NCBI GenBank assembly: GCA_017962495.1
Contig: JAGCVH010000037.1
Location: 1 to 54,933 of the forward strand
Length of the DNA: 54,933 nt
Direction of reading: 5' to 3'
Source: Bacteroidaceae bacterium
GTDB taxonomy: Bacteria; Bacteroidota; Bacteroidia; Bacteroidales; Bacteroidaceae
Shown here: positions 45,183-53,780 of the stretch, piece by piece
Layout: each line of letters opens with the position of its first letter
How positions within the stretch are numbered: position 1 is the first letter of the stretch
The notes under the pieces: model-generated
The model's database searches: none
What the model was told of the DNA's origin: nothing
What the model saw: the letters and a program-made list of their open reading frames with translations, nothing else
Translations under genes and position numbers: made by a program

Positions 45183-48067
45183 TGGAAAAGATAATCATGG
45201 CTACAAATAACGAGCACAAGTTGCGCGAAATCCGTCAGATTCTCGACGGACGGTTCGAGGTGCTCGGCTTGCAAGATATCGGTTGTCACGAGGACATCCC
45301 TGAGACCTCCGACACACTCGAGGGCAATGCCTTGCAGAAAGCCCGTTATGTCCACGACCATTTTGGAATGGATTGTTTTGCAGACGACACGGGACTCGAG
45401 GTTGAAGCACTTGACGGACAACCAGGCATCTACACCGCACGCTTTGGTGAGATGAACGGTTACGGCGAGAGCCATGATTCGGAGGCAAACATCCGTTGTC
45501 TGCTCGACAAACTGGAGCATGTCGCCAATCGCAGAGCCCGTTTCCGCACGGCCATAGCATTGGTGAAGGGTGGTGAGGAACACCTGTTCGAGGGCGTCGT
45601 CGAAGGCGAAATCCTGCGCAAGAAGACGGGAACGGACGGATTTGGCTATGACCCCATCTTTGCACCGACTGAGAGTGGTCGCAGTTTTGCCGAGATGGGA
45701 CCACAGGAGAAGAATCGTATCAGTCATCGCGGACGCGCCACACAGAAGTTGGCCGCCTTCCTGCGAACGTTCCTATGCCTTCTCTTCATCGGACTTATGC
45801 CTTCCGTGATAACGCCTCAGGCCCTATCGGCACAGGAAATAGGCGAGTGGCAAGTGTATCCCTCCTACTGCATCTCGACACATAACCTTGCAGTAGGGTC
45901 AAAGGTGTATAGCGTGACTAACGGAAACCTGATGGCCTACGACACCGAGGACACGTCGGTTCGCACCTATAATTCCCTCGACGACCTGAACGATATCCAC
46001 ATTACCCACATGGCGTATAGCCAGAATGCCAAACGACTGATTCTTGTTTACGAGAACGGAAACATCGATTTGCTGGACCTCGACGACGAGGTTATCAACA
46101 TTGCGAGTCTCAAGTCGAGCACCTTGTCGAACAAGACGGTAAACCACGTTTTTGTCGATGGAACCGTTGCTTTTTTGGCTACAGGCTTCGGATTTGTCAC
46201 CGTCGATATGCAGGAATGTGTCATTCGCGAAACCTATCAACTTGGCGTTGCAGTGCAGGCAATTGCCGTCAGGTCGGGTGTCATCTACCTCGGAACCTCC
46301 GACGGTGTCTATTACTCCACGAATGAGAACATGCACTTGCTCTCGAACTGGAAGAAGCAATCGTCCGTTGGCAATGGGTATAAGCAGATGCTCGTCTTCG
46401 ATGGGCAGGTCTATGCCTTGTATCAGGAAATTCTGTTCCGCATCAACGATAATGCTATGGGTATGACGCAGTTGGCTACGGGAGTCAAGTTCATCTCTCT
46501 GGTCAATGGCGGTTTGGCCTATGTCACTCCGACGGAAGTTGGCATCTACACAAGCAGCACGCAATCGAAGCGCATCGCTTTCGACAATCAGTGGCAGTCA
46601 CTCTCTTATGCAAGCGGCATCTATTGGGCAAGTGAGGGCTTGGCAGGACTCAAGGGCTATAAGTTGGGCGAGACCTTTGGTGAAGCCGTAGGTTCCATTC
46701 GTCCCAATAGTCCTGTTCGCGACCTCTTCTATCGTATGTCCTATGTTGGCGATCGCCTGCTCGTGGCAGGAGGCATCAATACGCCTTTCCCCATCTATAA
46801 TCCTGTTACCGCTATGTACTACGAGGACGGGCAATGGACAAACTTCGACGAAGAGACGGCGGCAAAGAAATATCCCGACCTCCATCTGTGGAACATGACC
46901 CACCTTGTGCAAGACCCCAACGATGCCTCACACCACTTTGGAAGTGGATACAGAACGGGCCTGTATGAGTATCGCGATGCCAAGTTCGTGAACCTCTACA
47001 ATAGTGAGAACAGTCCTTTGCGTCAGATTGTGTCTGGTGGTCGTGAACTCGGTTTGAACTTTGTGGGATGCACGGGTCTGCAATACGACGAAGAAGGCAA
47101 TCTGTGGATGATGAACCAGCAGACCGACACCATCGTTCGCATACTCACGCCCTCGGGTCGCTGGCATTCGCTCTATTACAGCGAGATTGAAGGTGCGGAA
47201 ACTCCCGACGACTACCTCTTCACCACCAGTGGTGTGAAGTTCCTCATCAGTAGGCGTGTCGATGGACGAGGTTTCTTCGGATTCCACACGAATGGAACAC
47301 TTAACACCGTTCGCGACGATAAGCATAAGCTCCGCCAAATCATTGTGAACCAAGATGGTACAAGCTATTCGCCCGACCAGTTCTATTGCATGGTGGAAGA
47401 CTTCGACGGTCGCATTTGGTGTGGCACGCAGTTGGGACTTTTCGTCATCAATGATGCCACCACCTTCTTCAACAACGATTTCACTTTCGAGCAGATCAAG
47501 ATTTCACGTAACGATGGAACCAACCTTGCCGACTATCTGCTTTCGGGTGTTGCCGTTACTTGCATCGTCGTCGATCCTGCCAACCGCAAGTGGATAGGCA
47601 CGAACTCAAACGGCCTTTATCTGGTAAGTGCCGACGGGCAGGAACTCTTGCAACACTTCCAGGCGGAAGATAGTCCTTTGCTGTCCAACAACATTCAGTG
47701 TCTGGCCATCCATCCCACTTCGGGTCTGCTTATGATAGGAACAGATGAGGGATTGTGCAGTTACTTCAGTGATGCTACGGAAGCTGAGGAAAGCCTGAAT
47801 TCCGACAATGTCATTGCCTATCCCAATCCCGTTCGTCCTGACTATGCCGGACCTATTGTCGTACGCGGACTCACGATGGACAGTGAGGTGAAAATACTCT
47901 CGTCAACGGGTCAACTCGTGTGGAACGGAGTGAGCAATGGAGGCACATTCACCTGGAACGGGTGTAACAAGCATGGACGCAGGGTTTCGAGTGGTGTCTA
48001 TCATGTTGTTGCTAACACGAGCGACGGCAAAAAGGCAGTTGTCAGTCGCATCATAGTCATACACTAA
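45182..48067 (+). CDS. rdgB: RdgB (non-canonical purine NTPase) joined in frame to a PorZ-like propeller protein
   Basis: One open frame of 961 codons. Residues 1-193 are a complete RdgB/HAM1 (MATNNEHKLREIRQIL, FADDTGLEVEALDG, TGTDGFGYDPIF, NRISHRGRA), which removes ITP and XTP from the nucleotide pool in the cytosol. Residues about 191-217 look like a signal peptide (AAFLRTFLCLLFIGLMPSV, ALSAQE), followed by a PorZ-type part: two-component-regulator-like propeller repeats (LAVGSKVYSVTNGNLMAYD, EDFDGRIWCGTQLGLFVI, RKWIGTNSNGLYLVS) and a T9SS-type C-terminal domain (AYPNPVRPDYAG to the end). A cytosolic enzyme should not be exported. Internal starts at ATG 45695 (M172) or TTG 45749 could give a separate PorZ with signal peptide. 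Confidence 0.9.
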   Translation: MEKIIMATNNEHKLREIRQILDGRFEVLGLQDIGCHEDIPETSDTLEGNALQKARYVHDHFGMDCFADDTGLEVEALDGQPGIYTARFGEMNGYGESHDSEANIRCLLDKLEHVANRRARFRTAIALVKGGEEHLFEGVVEGEILRKKTGTDGFGYDPIFAPTESGRSFAEMGPQEKNRISHRGRATQKLAAFLRTFLCLLFIGLMPSVITPQALSAQEIGEWQVYPSYCISTHNLAVGSKVYSVTNGNLMAYDTEDTSVRTYNSLDDLNDIHITHMAYSQNAKRLILVYENGNIDLLDLDDEVINIASLKSSTLSNKTVNHVFVDGTVAFLATGFGFVTVDMQECVIRETYQLGVAVQAIAVRSGVIYLGTSDGVYYSTNENMHLLSNWKKQSSVGNGYKQMLVFDGQVYALYQEILFRINDNAMGMTQLATGVKFISLVNGGLAYVTPTEVGIYTSSTQSKRIAFDNQWQSLSYASGIYWASEGLAGLKGYKLGETFGEAVGSIRPNSPVRDLFYRMSYVGDRLLVAGGINTPFPIYNPVTAMYYEDGQWTNFDEETAAKKYPDLHLWNMTHLVQDPNDASHHFGSGYRTGLYEYRDAKFVNLYNSENSPLRQIVSGGRELGLNFVGCTGLQYDEEGNLWMMNQQTDTIVRILTPSGRWHSLYYSEIEGAETPDDYLFTTSGVKFLISRRVDGRGFFGFHTNGTLNTVRDDKHKLRQIIVNQDGTSYSPDQFYCMVEDFDGRIWCGTQLGLFVINDATTFFNNDFTFEQIKISRNDGTNLADYLLSGVAVTCIVVDPANRKWIGTNSNGLYLVSADGQELLQHFQAEDSPLLSNNIQCLAIHPTSGLLMIGTDEGLCSYFSDATEAEESLNSDNVIAYPNPVRPDYAGPIVVRGLTMDSEVKILSSTGQLVWNGVSNGGTFTWNGCNKHGRRVSSGVYHVVANTSDGKKAVVSRIIVIH
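45749..48067 (+). CDS. porZ: PorZ-like T9SS component, alternative start inside the rdgB frame
   Basis: This entry describes the second product that the fused frame could give. Translation from TTG at 45749 would yield 772 residues starting with a normal signal peptide: positive R195, a hydrophobic core to about 207 and cleavage after the alanine of ALSA (fusion numbering). ATG at 45695 would give 18 residues more with six basic residues. PorZ is an outer-membrane-associated type IX secretion protein that helps attach A-LPS to cargo in Porphyromonas. In Bacteroidales porZ often follows rdgB; here no stop codon separates them. Which of fusion, internal start or sequence error holds is open. 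Confidence 0.55.
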   Translation: MAAFLRTFLCLLFIGLMPSVITPQALSAQEIGEWQVYPSYCISTHNLAVGSKVYSVTNGNLMAYDTEDTSVRTYNSLDDLNDIHITHMAYSQNAKRLILVYENGNIDLLDLDDEVINIASLKSSTLSNKTVNHVFVDGTVAFLATGFGFVTVDMQECVIRETYQLGVAVQAIAVRSGVIYLGTSDGVYYSTNENMHLLSNWKKQSSVGNGYKQMLVFDGQVYALYQEILFRINDNAMGMTQLATGVKFISLVNGGLAYVTPTEVGIYTSSTQSKRIAFDNQWQSLSYASGIYWASEGLAGLKGYKLGETFGEAVGSIRPNSPVRDLFYRMSYVGDRLLVAGGINTPFPIYNPVTAMYYEDGQWTNFDEETAAKKYPDLHLWNMTHLVQDPNDASHHFGSGYRTGLYEYRDAKFVNLYNSENSPLRQIVSGGRELGLNFVGCTGLQYDEEGNLWMMNQQTDTIVRILTPSGRWHSLYYSEIEGAETPDDYLFTTSGVKFLISRRVDGRGFFGFHTNGTLNTVRDDKHKLRQIIVNQDGTSYSPDQFYCMVEDFDGRIWCGTQLGLFVINDATTFFNNDFTFEQIKISRNDGTNLADYLLSGVAVTCIVVDPANRKWIGTNSNGLYLVSADGQELLQHFQAEDSPLLSNNIQCLAIHPTSGLLMIGTDEGLCSYFSDATEAEESLNSDNVIAYPNPVRPDYAGPIVVRGLTMDSEVKILSSTGQLVWNGVSNGGTFTWNGCNKHGRRVSSGVYHVVANTSDGKKAVVSRIIVIH

Positions 48068-48120
48068 AGCGTTTTTACGAATTTTAATTTGTAATTCTTT
48101 AATTTTTAATTAATTCTTAT

Positions 48121-48128
48121 TATCTTTG
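48121..48128 (+). promoter_or_regulatory. -7 box for aroQ
   Basis: TATCTTTG 27 bases before the aroQ ATG. Confidence 0.7.
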
Positions 48129-48155
48129 TCCACGACTAACTGAAATAATAGTACT

Positions 48156-48578
48156 ATGAAAAGAATTCTTATCATGAACGGCCCAAACCTGAATTTATTG
48201 GGCAAACGGGAAACAGAGATTTACGGAGTGCACGACTTCAAGGGCTATCTGGAGAAGTTGCGTGAGCGCTATCCCAACGAGCGCATCGACTATTTCCAGA
48301 GCAATATGGAAGGCGCACTCATCGACAAATTGCATGAGGCAGGCTTTGGCAAGTTCGACGGAATAATCCTCGATGCTGGTGCCTACACCCATACAAGTTA
48401 TGCCATTTACGATGCTATCAAGGCCATCAGTACGCCTGTCATAGAGGTCCACATCTCTAACGTCTATACCCGCGAGGAGTTCCGTCACACCAGTCGGATT
48501 TCTGCCGCTTGCAAGGGTGTGGTAGTTGGATTTGGTCTCGACTCATACCGCTTGGCGTTGGAGGGTTTCTTGGGATAA
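48156..48578 (+). CDS. aroQ: 3-dehydroquinate dehydratase, type II
   Basis: A 140-residue enzyme of the shikimate pathway that removes water from 3-dehydroquinate. The N-terminal ILIMNGPNLNLLGKRETEIY, the mid-segment DYFQSNMEGALIDKLHEAGF, IILDAGAYTHTSYAIYDAIK and PVIEVHISNVYTREEFRHTS are all typical of the dodecameric type II family. Catalytic tyrosine is expected in the YG of the first segment, histidine in EVHISN. First gene of an apparent unit with the O-methyltransferase, rbfA and the permease. Confidence 0.98.
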   Translation: MKRILIMNGPNLNLLGKRETEIYGVHDFKGYLEKLRERYPNERIDYFQSNMEGALIDKLHEAGFGKFDGIILDAGAYTHTSYAIYDAIKAISTPVIEVHISNVYTREEFRHTSRISAACKGVVVGFGLDSYRLALEGFLG

Positions 48579-48585
48579 TAGACCA

Positions 48586-49233
48586 TTGACGTTGAGCGTT
48601 GATAATTTAGACGATTACATCCGAAGTCACATCGACCCTGAGGGTGACTACTTGCATCGCTTGTATCGTGACACGCAATTGCGATTGTCGTATGGGCAGA
48701 TGGCATGTGGCCACGTTCAGGGCCGTTTGCTGAAGATGTTTACCCGCATGGTCCAACCTCGCCTGGCGGTGGAACTCGGCACATTTAGCGGTTATTCGGC
48801 ATTGTGCATAGCCGAAGGTTTGGAGGATGGTGCGGTGTTGCACACCTTCGAAATCTACGATGAACAGGAGGATTTCACGCGTCCGTGGATAGAGGGTTCG
48901 TATTATGCCGACAAGATACGGTTGCACATTGGAGATGCCTTGCAGTTGATACCTGAAATGGGCCTGACAGATATCGACCTTGCCTTTGTGGATGCCGACA
49001 AGCGTCATTATGTTGACTTCTACGAGATGCTATTGCCTCGCGTTCGGAAGGGAGGTTTCATCATTGCCGACAACACGCTTTGGTACGGACATGTGGTGGA
49101 AGAGAAGACTCGCGAGAGCGACCAACAGACCTTAGGCATTAAGGCTTTCAATGATTTGCTGGCGAACGACTATAGGGTGGAGAAGGTGATAGTGCCCGTT
49201 CGCGATGGTCTGACAATAATTAGAAAAAAGTGA
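48586..49233 (+). CDS. Class I SAM-dependent O-methyltransferase
   Basis: A 215-residue protein of the caffeoyl-CoA O-methyltransferase-like family (COMT/TrmR type). Motif I is AVELGTFSGYSALCIAEGL; DIDLAFVDADKRHYVDFYE is the metal/catalytic region; GGFIIADNTLWYGHV follows. Substrate may be a catechol-type compound or a modified wobble uridine in tRNA (TrmR-like); sequence does not decide. There is no ATG in the right place; TTG at 48586 (or 48592) gives the normal N-terminus VDNLDDYIRSHIDPEGDYL. Seven bases after aroQ. Confidence 0.88.
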   Translation: MTLSVDNLDDYIRSHIDPEGDYLHRLYRDTQLRLSYGQMACGHVQGRLLKMFTRMVQPRLAVELGTFSGYSALCIAEGLEDGAVLHTFEIYDEQEDFTRPWIEGSYYADKIRLHIGDALQLIPEMGLTDIDLAFVDADKRHYVDFYEMLLPRVRKGGFIIADNTLWYGHVVEEKTRESDQQTLGIKAFNDLLANDYRVEKVIVPVRDGLTIIRKK

Positions 49234-49237
49234 AACA

Positions 49238-49612
49238 ATGGACAGTACAAGACAAAATAAAGTAGCTCGCCTCATTCAGAAGGAACTGAGTGAGATGTTT
49301 GTAGCACAGACGCGACAGATGCGTGGTGTGCTGGTGACGGTGAGCCAGTGTCGCATAAGCCCCGACATGAGTGTGTGCCGTGTCTATCTGAGCGTGTTCC
49401 CAAGCGAGCGTGCCGAAGAGATAGTGGGCAACATCAATGCCAATCAGAAGCAAGTGCGCTTTGAATTGGGCACTCGCATGCGTCATCAGTTGCGCATCGT
49501 TCCCGAGCTGAAGTTCTTCATCGACGACTCGCTTGACTATGCCGAACATATCGATGAATTGCTGGGCGTCAGGAACGAGGAAAACACAAGCGAGGAAGAA
49601 GGTGATAATTAG
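49238..49612 (+). CDS. rbfA: 30S ribosome-binding factor A
   Basis: A 124-residue cold-adaptation and 16S maturation factor. QNKVARLIQKELSEMFV, VSQCRISPDMSVCRVYLSVF and LGTRMRHQLRIVPELKFFID are the family's three conserved stretches (KH-type fold). The C-terminus is acidic (EENTSEEEGDN). Five bases after the methyltransferase and 25 before the permease. Confidence 0.95.
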   Translation: MDSTRQNKVARLIQKELSEMFVAQTRQMRGVLVTVSQCRISPDMSVCRVYLSVFPSERAEEIVGNINANQKQVRFELGTRMRHQLRIVPELKFFIDDSLDYAEHIDELLGVRNEENTSEEEGDN

Positions 49613-49637
49613 TCTTTAGCCCTTCGCCATCAATACA

Positions 49638-50867
49638 GTGAACTACAGATTCTTCATAGCCTGGCGTTACCTCTTCTCGAAGAAGAGTCATCATGCCATC
49701 AACATCATCTCGGGCATCTCGGCTTGTGGTGTTGCCATTGCGTCGTTGGCTATGGTTTGCACACTGAGCGTTTTTAACGGCTTCAGGGGATTGGTGGCCG
49801 ACTTGTTTACCGACTTCGACCCACAACTGAAGGTTACTTTGGCTGAAGGTCGCACATTCTCCCTTAACGACCCTGCCATCTCATCCCTTCGCAAGCATCC
49901 CGATGTGGCGGTGTTCACTCCTTGTTTGCAAGACCAAGCCCTTGTGGTTCGCGCAGGTCAGCAAGTGGTAGTGACCATCAAGGGTATGGCCGATAACTTC
50001 ACTCAGCAGATGGGTCTCGACCGTCTGCTTTATCCTGAGATGACGGAAGATGTGGTGTTGCATGCCGATGTGCTTGAGTTTGGTATTCCTGGCATTCAAT
50101 TGGCGATGCAGTTGGGCTTGCGTCCCGACTTTGACACTCCCTTGCAAGTCTATGCCCCCAAGCGAGGCGAACGAGTGAATATAGGCAATCCCATGAGTAG
50201 TTTCAATGGCGATGAACTGATGAGTTCGGGCTATGTGTTTCAGGTAAAGCAGGCGAAGTATGATGCCAATTACATTCTCACCTCACTCGCTTTTGCCCAG
50301 CATCTCTTCGACCAGCAAGGACGCATCTCGCAAGTGGAGTTGTCGTTGAAGGACGGTGCTAATGTGCGAAAGGTAAAGCGCGATATCTCACGCCAGTTGG
50401 GAAGCAAGTTTGTGGTGCAAGACCGTTATGAACAGCAAGACGATGTCTTTCGCATCATGCGTATCGAGAAACTCATTGCCTACCTCTTCCTTACCTTCAT
50501 CCTCTTGGTGGCAAGCTTCAACATCATCGGTTCGCTTGCTATGCTTATGATTGATAAGGAGAACGACATACAGATGTTGCGCAACTTGGGTGCAGCACCT
50601 GGCGATGTGCGACGCATCTTCATCTTGGAAGGCAACATGATCAGTTTGCTTGGTGCCTTAGTGGGTGTTGCCATTGGTGTGGGTTTGTGCTGGTTGCAGC
50701 AACACTATGGTCTGATAGCGATGGGCAAGAGCGAAGGAGCCTTCATCGTGGAGAGCTATCCCGTTGTCGTTCGGGCTTGGGATATAGTGCTCGTGTTGCT
50801 TACCGTCGTTGCGGTCAGTGCACTTATTGTGTGGTATCCCGTTCGTCGTCAGATAGAGAACTTATAA
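49638..50867 (+). CDS. ABC transporter permease, LolC/LolE-FtsX type
   Basis: A 409-residue inner-membrane protein. First membrane segment about 22-45 (IISGISACGVAIASLAMVCT), a periplasmic MacB-PCD-like domain about 46-265, then three segments near the C-terminus (LIAYLFLTFILLVASFNIIG, MISLLGALVGVAIGVGLCW, DIVLVLLTVVAVSALIVW). The RNLGAAPGDVRRIFILEG loop is the FtsX-type coupling helix. Such permeases release lipoproteins from the inner membrane. It starts with GTG (49638). No ATPase gene is adjacent. Confidence 0.92.
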   Translation: MNYRFFIAWRYLFSKKSHHAINIISGISACGVAIASLAMVCTLSVFNGFRGLVADLFTDFDPQLKVTLAEGRTFSLNDPAISSLRKHPDVAVFTPCLQDQALVVRAGQQVVVTIKGMADNFTQQMGLDRLLYPEMTEDVVLHADVLEFGIPGIQLAMQLGLRPDFDTPLQVYAPKRGERVNIGNPMSSFNGDELMSSGYVFQVKQAKYDANYILTSLAFAQHLFDQQGRISQVELSLKDGANVRKVKRDISRQLGSKFVVQDRYEQQDDVFRIMRIEKLIAYLFLTFILLVASFNIIGSLAMLMIDKENDIQMLRNLGAAPGDVRRIFILEGNMISLLGALVGVAIGVGLCWLQQHYGLIAMGKSEGAFIVESYPVVVRAWDIVLVLLTVVAVSALIVWYPVRRQIENL

Positions 50868-50878
50868 AATTACGAACC

Positions 50879-52525
50879 ATGAAAAAGATACTTTTCGTCT
50901 TACTTTTGTGTTCGATAGAGGTCGTGCAGGCACAATCCCGTGTCAACCTCACTCCTCGTCCCAAACAGATGGTGGAGGGACAAGGACAGTTTGAACTTCC
51001 TTCTCGTTTGGTGGTGGCATATGGTTCGCTTCCCGATAGTCTGAGTCGTGAAGCCGCTCGTTTCGTCAGTGACTTGAATGCCGCCACGGGTTTGCAAGCC
51101 TCTGCACTGAGTAGTACTGAAGGGGCCATTCGCATGCAACTGGTTAGTGATTGTTCGCCAGAGGGCTATCGCCTTGCTGTAACTAACGAAGGCGTTCAGG
51201 TGGAGGCCTCCACTTCGGCAGGTTTCTTCTATGCCTTCCAATCCCTCAAGAAGATGCTTCCCGCCAATGTTATGGCTCGCAAGTACGATGCCCGTCGGAA
51301 GTATGCCCTGCCTGTAGTCACCATTGCCGACGAACCTCGTTTCCGTTATCGTGGATTCATGCTCGATGTCAGTCGTCATTTCTTTGCTGTGGACCAACTC
51401 AAGCGCATGATTGATATCATGGCCGCATACAAGATGAACTATTTCCATTGGCACTTGACCGATGACCAAGGTTGGCGTCCTGAGATTAAGAAATATCCTC
51501 GTCTGACCACCGTTGGTGCAACAGCTCCCAATTGTCGCATTACCGACATGAAGCGAGGAACCTATTGGACCAATCAACCTTATGGTCCTTATTTCTATAC
51601 GCGAGAGGAGATGCGTGAGGTAGTGGAATATTGTGCCCAGCGCCATATAACGGTTATTCCCGAGGTGGATATGCCTGGACACTTTGTTGCCGCTCTTGCC
51701 GCTTATCCCGAGTTTGGTTGCGACCCCTCACACCCAGTCACGGTTTGGACGACGGGAGGTGTCAGCCGTGAAGTGCTGAATGTTGCTAACCCGCGTGCCA
51801 TGCAGTTTGCCAAAGATGTCCTTGCAGAACTTTGCGACATCTTCCCAGGTCCTTATTTCCACATTGGAGGCGACGAATGTCCCACGAATGCTTGGGAGGC
51901 GAATGCCGATTGCCAACGCCTGCTGAAGGAGGAAGGAATGAAGAGTTTCCGCGAGTTGCAGAGTCGTTTTACGGAGGAGATGAGCGACTTCCTTGCCACT
52001 CGTGGTAAGCGCACTTTGCTGTGGAACGAGAGCATCACGGCTCAGGGTAGTGATTTGGCACGAGTGAAGAAGAACAATCCCCTCATCTTCTGTTGGTATC
52101 CTTGTCAGAAAGCCGCTTTGATGGCCTCCGAGAATGGTTTCCAGAACATCGTTTCCGACATCCATTCCGACACGGGTAGTTACTACATCAATCGCAAGCA
52201 GAGTACCGATCCTGGCGAACCCGATGGGGCAGGGAAGGGAGACGATACGGTGGAGCGATGCTACAACTATGTGCCTGTTCCTGAGAGTGTTCCTGCCCAT
52301 CTGCAACCCTTCTACACGGGTGTGCAAGCCACCTTCTGGTGTGAGTGGGTAGGTACGAACGACTATCTCGAATACTTGGCACTTCCTCGCCTGATGGCTG
52401 TTGCCGAAGCGGGATGGACGCCTCAGGAGGCAAAGAACTTCGAAGACTTCCGTCGTCGCATGGGACTCGATCGCGAGATGCTCGACCTTGGTGGGTATAG
52501 CTACGGTAAACACATATGGAAGTGA
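50879..52525 (+). CDS. Beta-N-acetylhexosaminidase, GH20, secreted
   Basis: A 548-residue exo-enzyme that removes terminal N-acetylglucosamine or N-acetylgalactosamine. Signal peptide 1-18 (MKKILFVLLLCSIEVVQA). GH20b domain about 20-150, catalytic TIM barrel about 155-530 with GFMLDVSRHFF, YFHWHLTDDQGWRPEI and the catalytic D-E pair in HIGGDECP; substrate-assisted hydrolysis is the known mechanism. Later, FWCEWV and the W in AEAGWTP close the pocket. ATG at 50879 with the signal peptide is clear. Located with the sulfatase maturase and the hexosamine kinase-like gene. Confidence 0.96.
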   Translation: MKKILFVLLLCSIEVVQAQSRVNLTPRPKQMVEGQGQFELPSRLVVAYGSLPDSLSREAARFVSDLNAATGLQASALSSTEGAIRMQLVSDCSPEGYRLAVTNEGVQVEASTSAGFFYAFQSLKKMLPANVMARKYDARRKYALPVVTIADEPRFRYRGFMLDVSRHFFAVDQLKRMIDIMAAYKMNYFHWHLTDDQGWRPEIKKYPRLTTVGATAPNCRITDMKRGTYWTNQPYGPYFYTREEMREVVEYCAQRHITVIPEVDMPGHFVAALAAYPEFGCDPSHPVTVWTTGGVSREVLNVANPRAMQFAKDVLAELCDIFPGPYFHIGGDECPTNAWEANADCQRLLKEEGMKSFRELQSRFTEEMSDFLATRGKRTLLWNESITAQGSDLARVKKNNPLIFCWYPCQKAALMASENGFQNIVSDIHSDTGSYYINRKQSTDPGEPDGAGKGDDTVERCYNYVPVPESVPAHLQPFYTGVQATFWCEWVGTNDYLEYLALPRLMAVAEAGWTPQEAKNFEDFRRRMGLDREMLDLGGYSYGKHIWK

Positions 52526-52561
52526 TGGAGTGATGTGACATTTTATTGTGCATTGTGAATT

Positions 52562-53710
52562 ATGAATAGTTCCGTTTTCAGTCTTTCCCGTCCGCTCTAT
52601 GTGATGCTCAAGCCCGTGGGGGCGCGATGCAATCTTGCTTGCGAGTACTGCTATTATCTCGAGAAGCAACACCTCTACGACGACGAGCCTCGCCATGTGA
52701 TGAGTGAGGAACTGCTCGAACGGTTCATAGAGGAATACATAGGCGCACAGATGGCAGGCGAAGTGCTGTTTACCTGGCACGGTGGAGAGACTATGATGCG
52801 ACCTTTGTCGTTCTACAAACGAGCCGTCGAACTGCAGAAGAAATATGCCAACGGGAAGACCATCTCGAACAGCATACAAACCAATGGCACACTGATTACT
52901 GAAGAGTGGGCTCGATTCCTCCACGACGAGGGTTGGCTTGTGGGTGTGAGCATCGACGGACCTCAGGAATTTCACGATGAATATAGGCGTACGCGTCAGG
53001 GAATGCCCACTTGGGCAAAGGTGCGCAAGGGCATAGACATCCTCAACCGCTTTCAGGTGGAGTGGAATGCAATGGCTGTGGTCAATGACTACAATGCCGA
53101 CTATCCCCTCGACTTCTATCGCTTCTTCCGCGACGACCTCCAATGCCGCTATCTCCAGTTCACACCCATAGTCGAGCGCATGCCCGACGGCTCTCCTGCA
53201 CCCTTCAATGTAGGTCCGCGTCAGTGGGGCGAGTTCCTCTGTGCCGTCTTCGACGAGTGGGTCGGTCATGGTGATGTGGGCGAGATGTTTGTCCAACTCT
53301 TCGATGCCACCCTCTGCAACTGGTGTGGCGTGGTTCCAGGCGTTTGCACGATGGCCCATTCGTGTGGTCATGCTGGCGTGATGGAGTTCAATGGCGATGT
53401 CTATAGTTGCGACCATTTTGTCTTTCCTCAGTACAAGTTGGGCAACCTTCGTGACAAGCATTTAGTGGAGATGATGTACAGTCCAGAGCAGGAGGCTTTT
53501 GGCCGTATGAAGTGCGACGCCCTCTCCCAACAATGTCGCGAGTGTGAGTGGCTCTTTGCCTGCAATGGCGAGTGTCCTCGTACGCGCATCCTTCCCGATG
53601 GTCGTTGCTATCTGTGCGAAGGCTATCGCATGTATTTCAGTCATGTTGCTTCATGGATGGATGAGATGAAAAAGAAAATCCAAGCCGAAAATGCTTATAA
53701 TTCCCAATAA
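52562..53710 (+). CDS. Anaerobic sulfatase-maturating enzyme (radical SAM)
   Basis: A 382-residue radical SAM protein that makes the formylglycine of sulfatases. CNLACEYCYY carries the CxxxCxxC cluster at about 23-30. The SPASM cluster region is visible as CNWCGVVPGVCTMAHSCGHA, then DVYSCDHFVFPQYKLGN (with the catalytic Asp) and CRECEWLFACNGECPRTR. Full length for the family. Sulfatases themselves are not in this window. It is only 36 bases after the GH20 gene, and the two probably serve breakdown of sulfated host glycans such as mucin. Confidence 0.94.
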   Translation: MNSSVFSLSRPLYVMLKPVGARCNLACEYCYYLEKQHLYDDEPRHVMSEELLERFIEEYIGAQMAGEVLFTWHGGETMMRPLSFYKRAVELQKKYANGKTISNSIQTNGTLITEEWARFLHDEGWLVGVSIDGPQEFHDEYRRTRQGMPTWAKVRKGIDILNRFQVEWNAMAVVNDYNADYPLDFYRFFRDDLQCRYLQFTPIVERMPDGSPAPFNVGPRQWGEFLCAVFDEWVGHGDVGEMFVQLFDATLCNWCGVVPGVCTMAHSCGHAGVMEFNGDVYSCDHFVFPQYKLGNLRDKHLVEMMYSPEQEAFGRMKCDALSQQCRECEWLFACNGECPRTRILPDGRCYLCEGYRMYFSHVASWMDEMKKKIQAENAYNSQ

Positions 53711-53715
53711 ATACC

Positions 53716-53723
53716 TAAATTTG
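53716..53723 (+). promoter_or_regulatory. -7-like box before the NahK-like gene
   Basis: TAAATTTG fits TAnnTTTG, 57 bases before the ATG. The spacer is AT-rich. Confidence 0.45.
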
Positions 53724-53780
53724 CAAAAACTATTGAGGATTATACATTATTTATAATATTATGAATTAACCAAAAATACT

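Noticed and set aside
51728-53461. 577-codon minus-strand frame opposite GH20 and the sulfatase maturase
   Set aside because: It spans two well-supported genes on the other strand and shows no domain.
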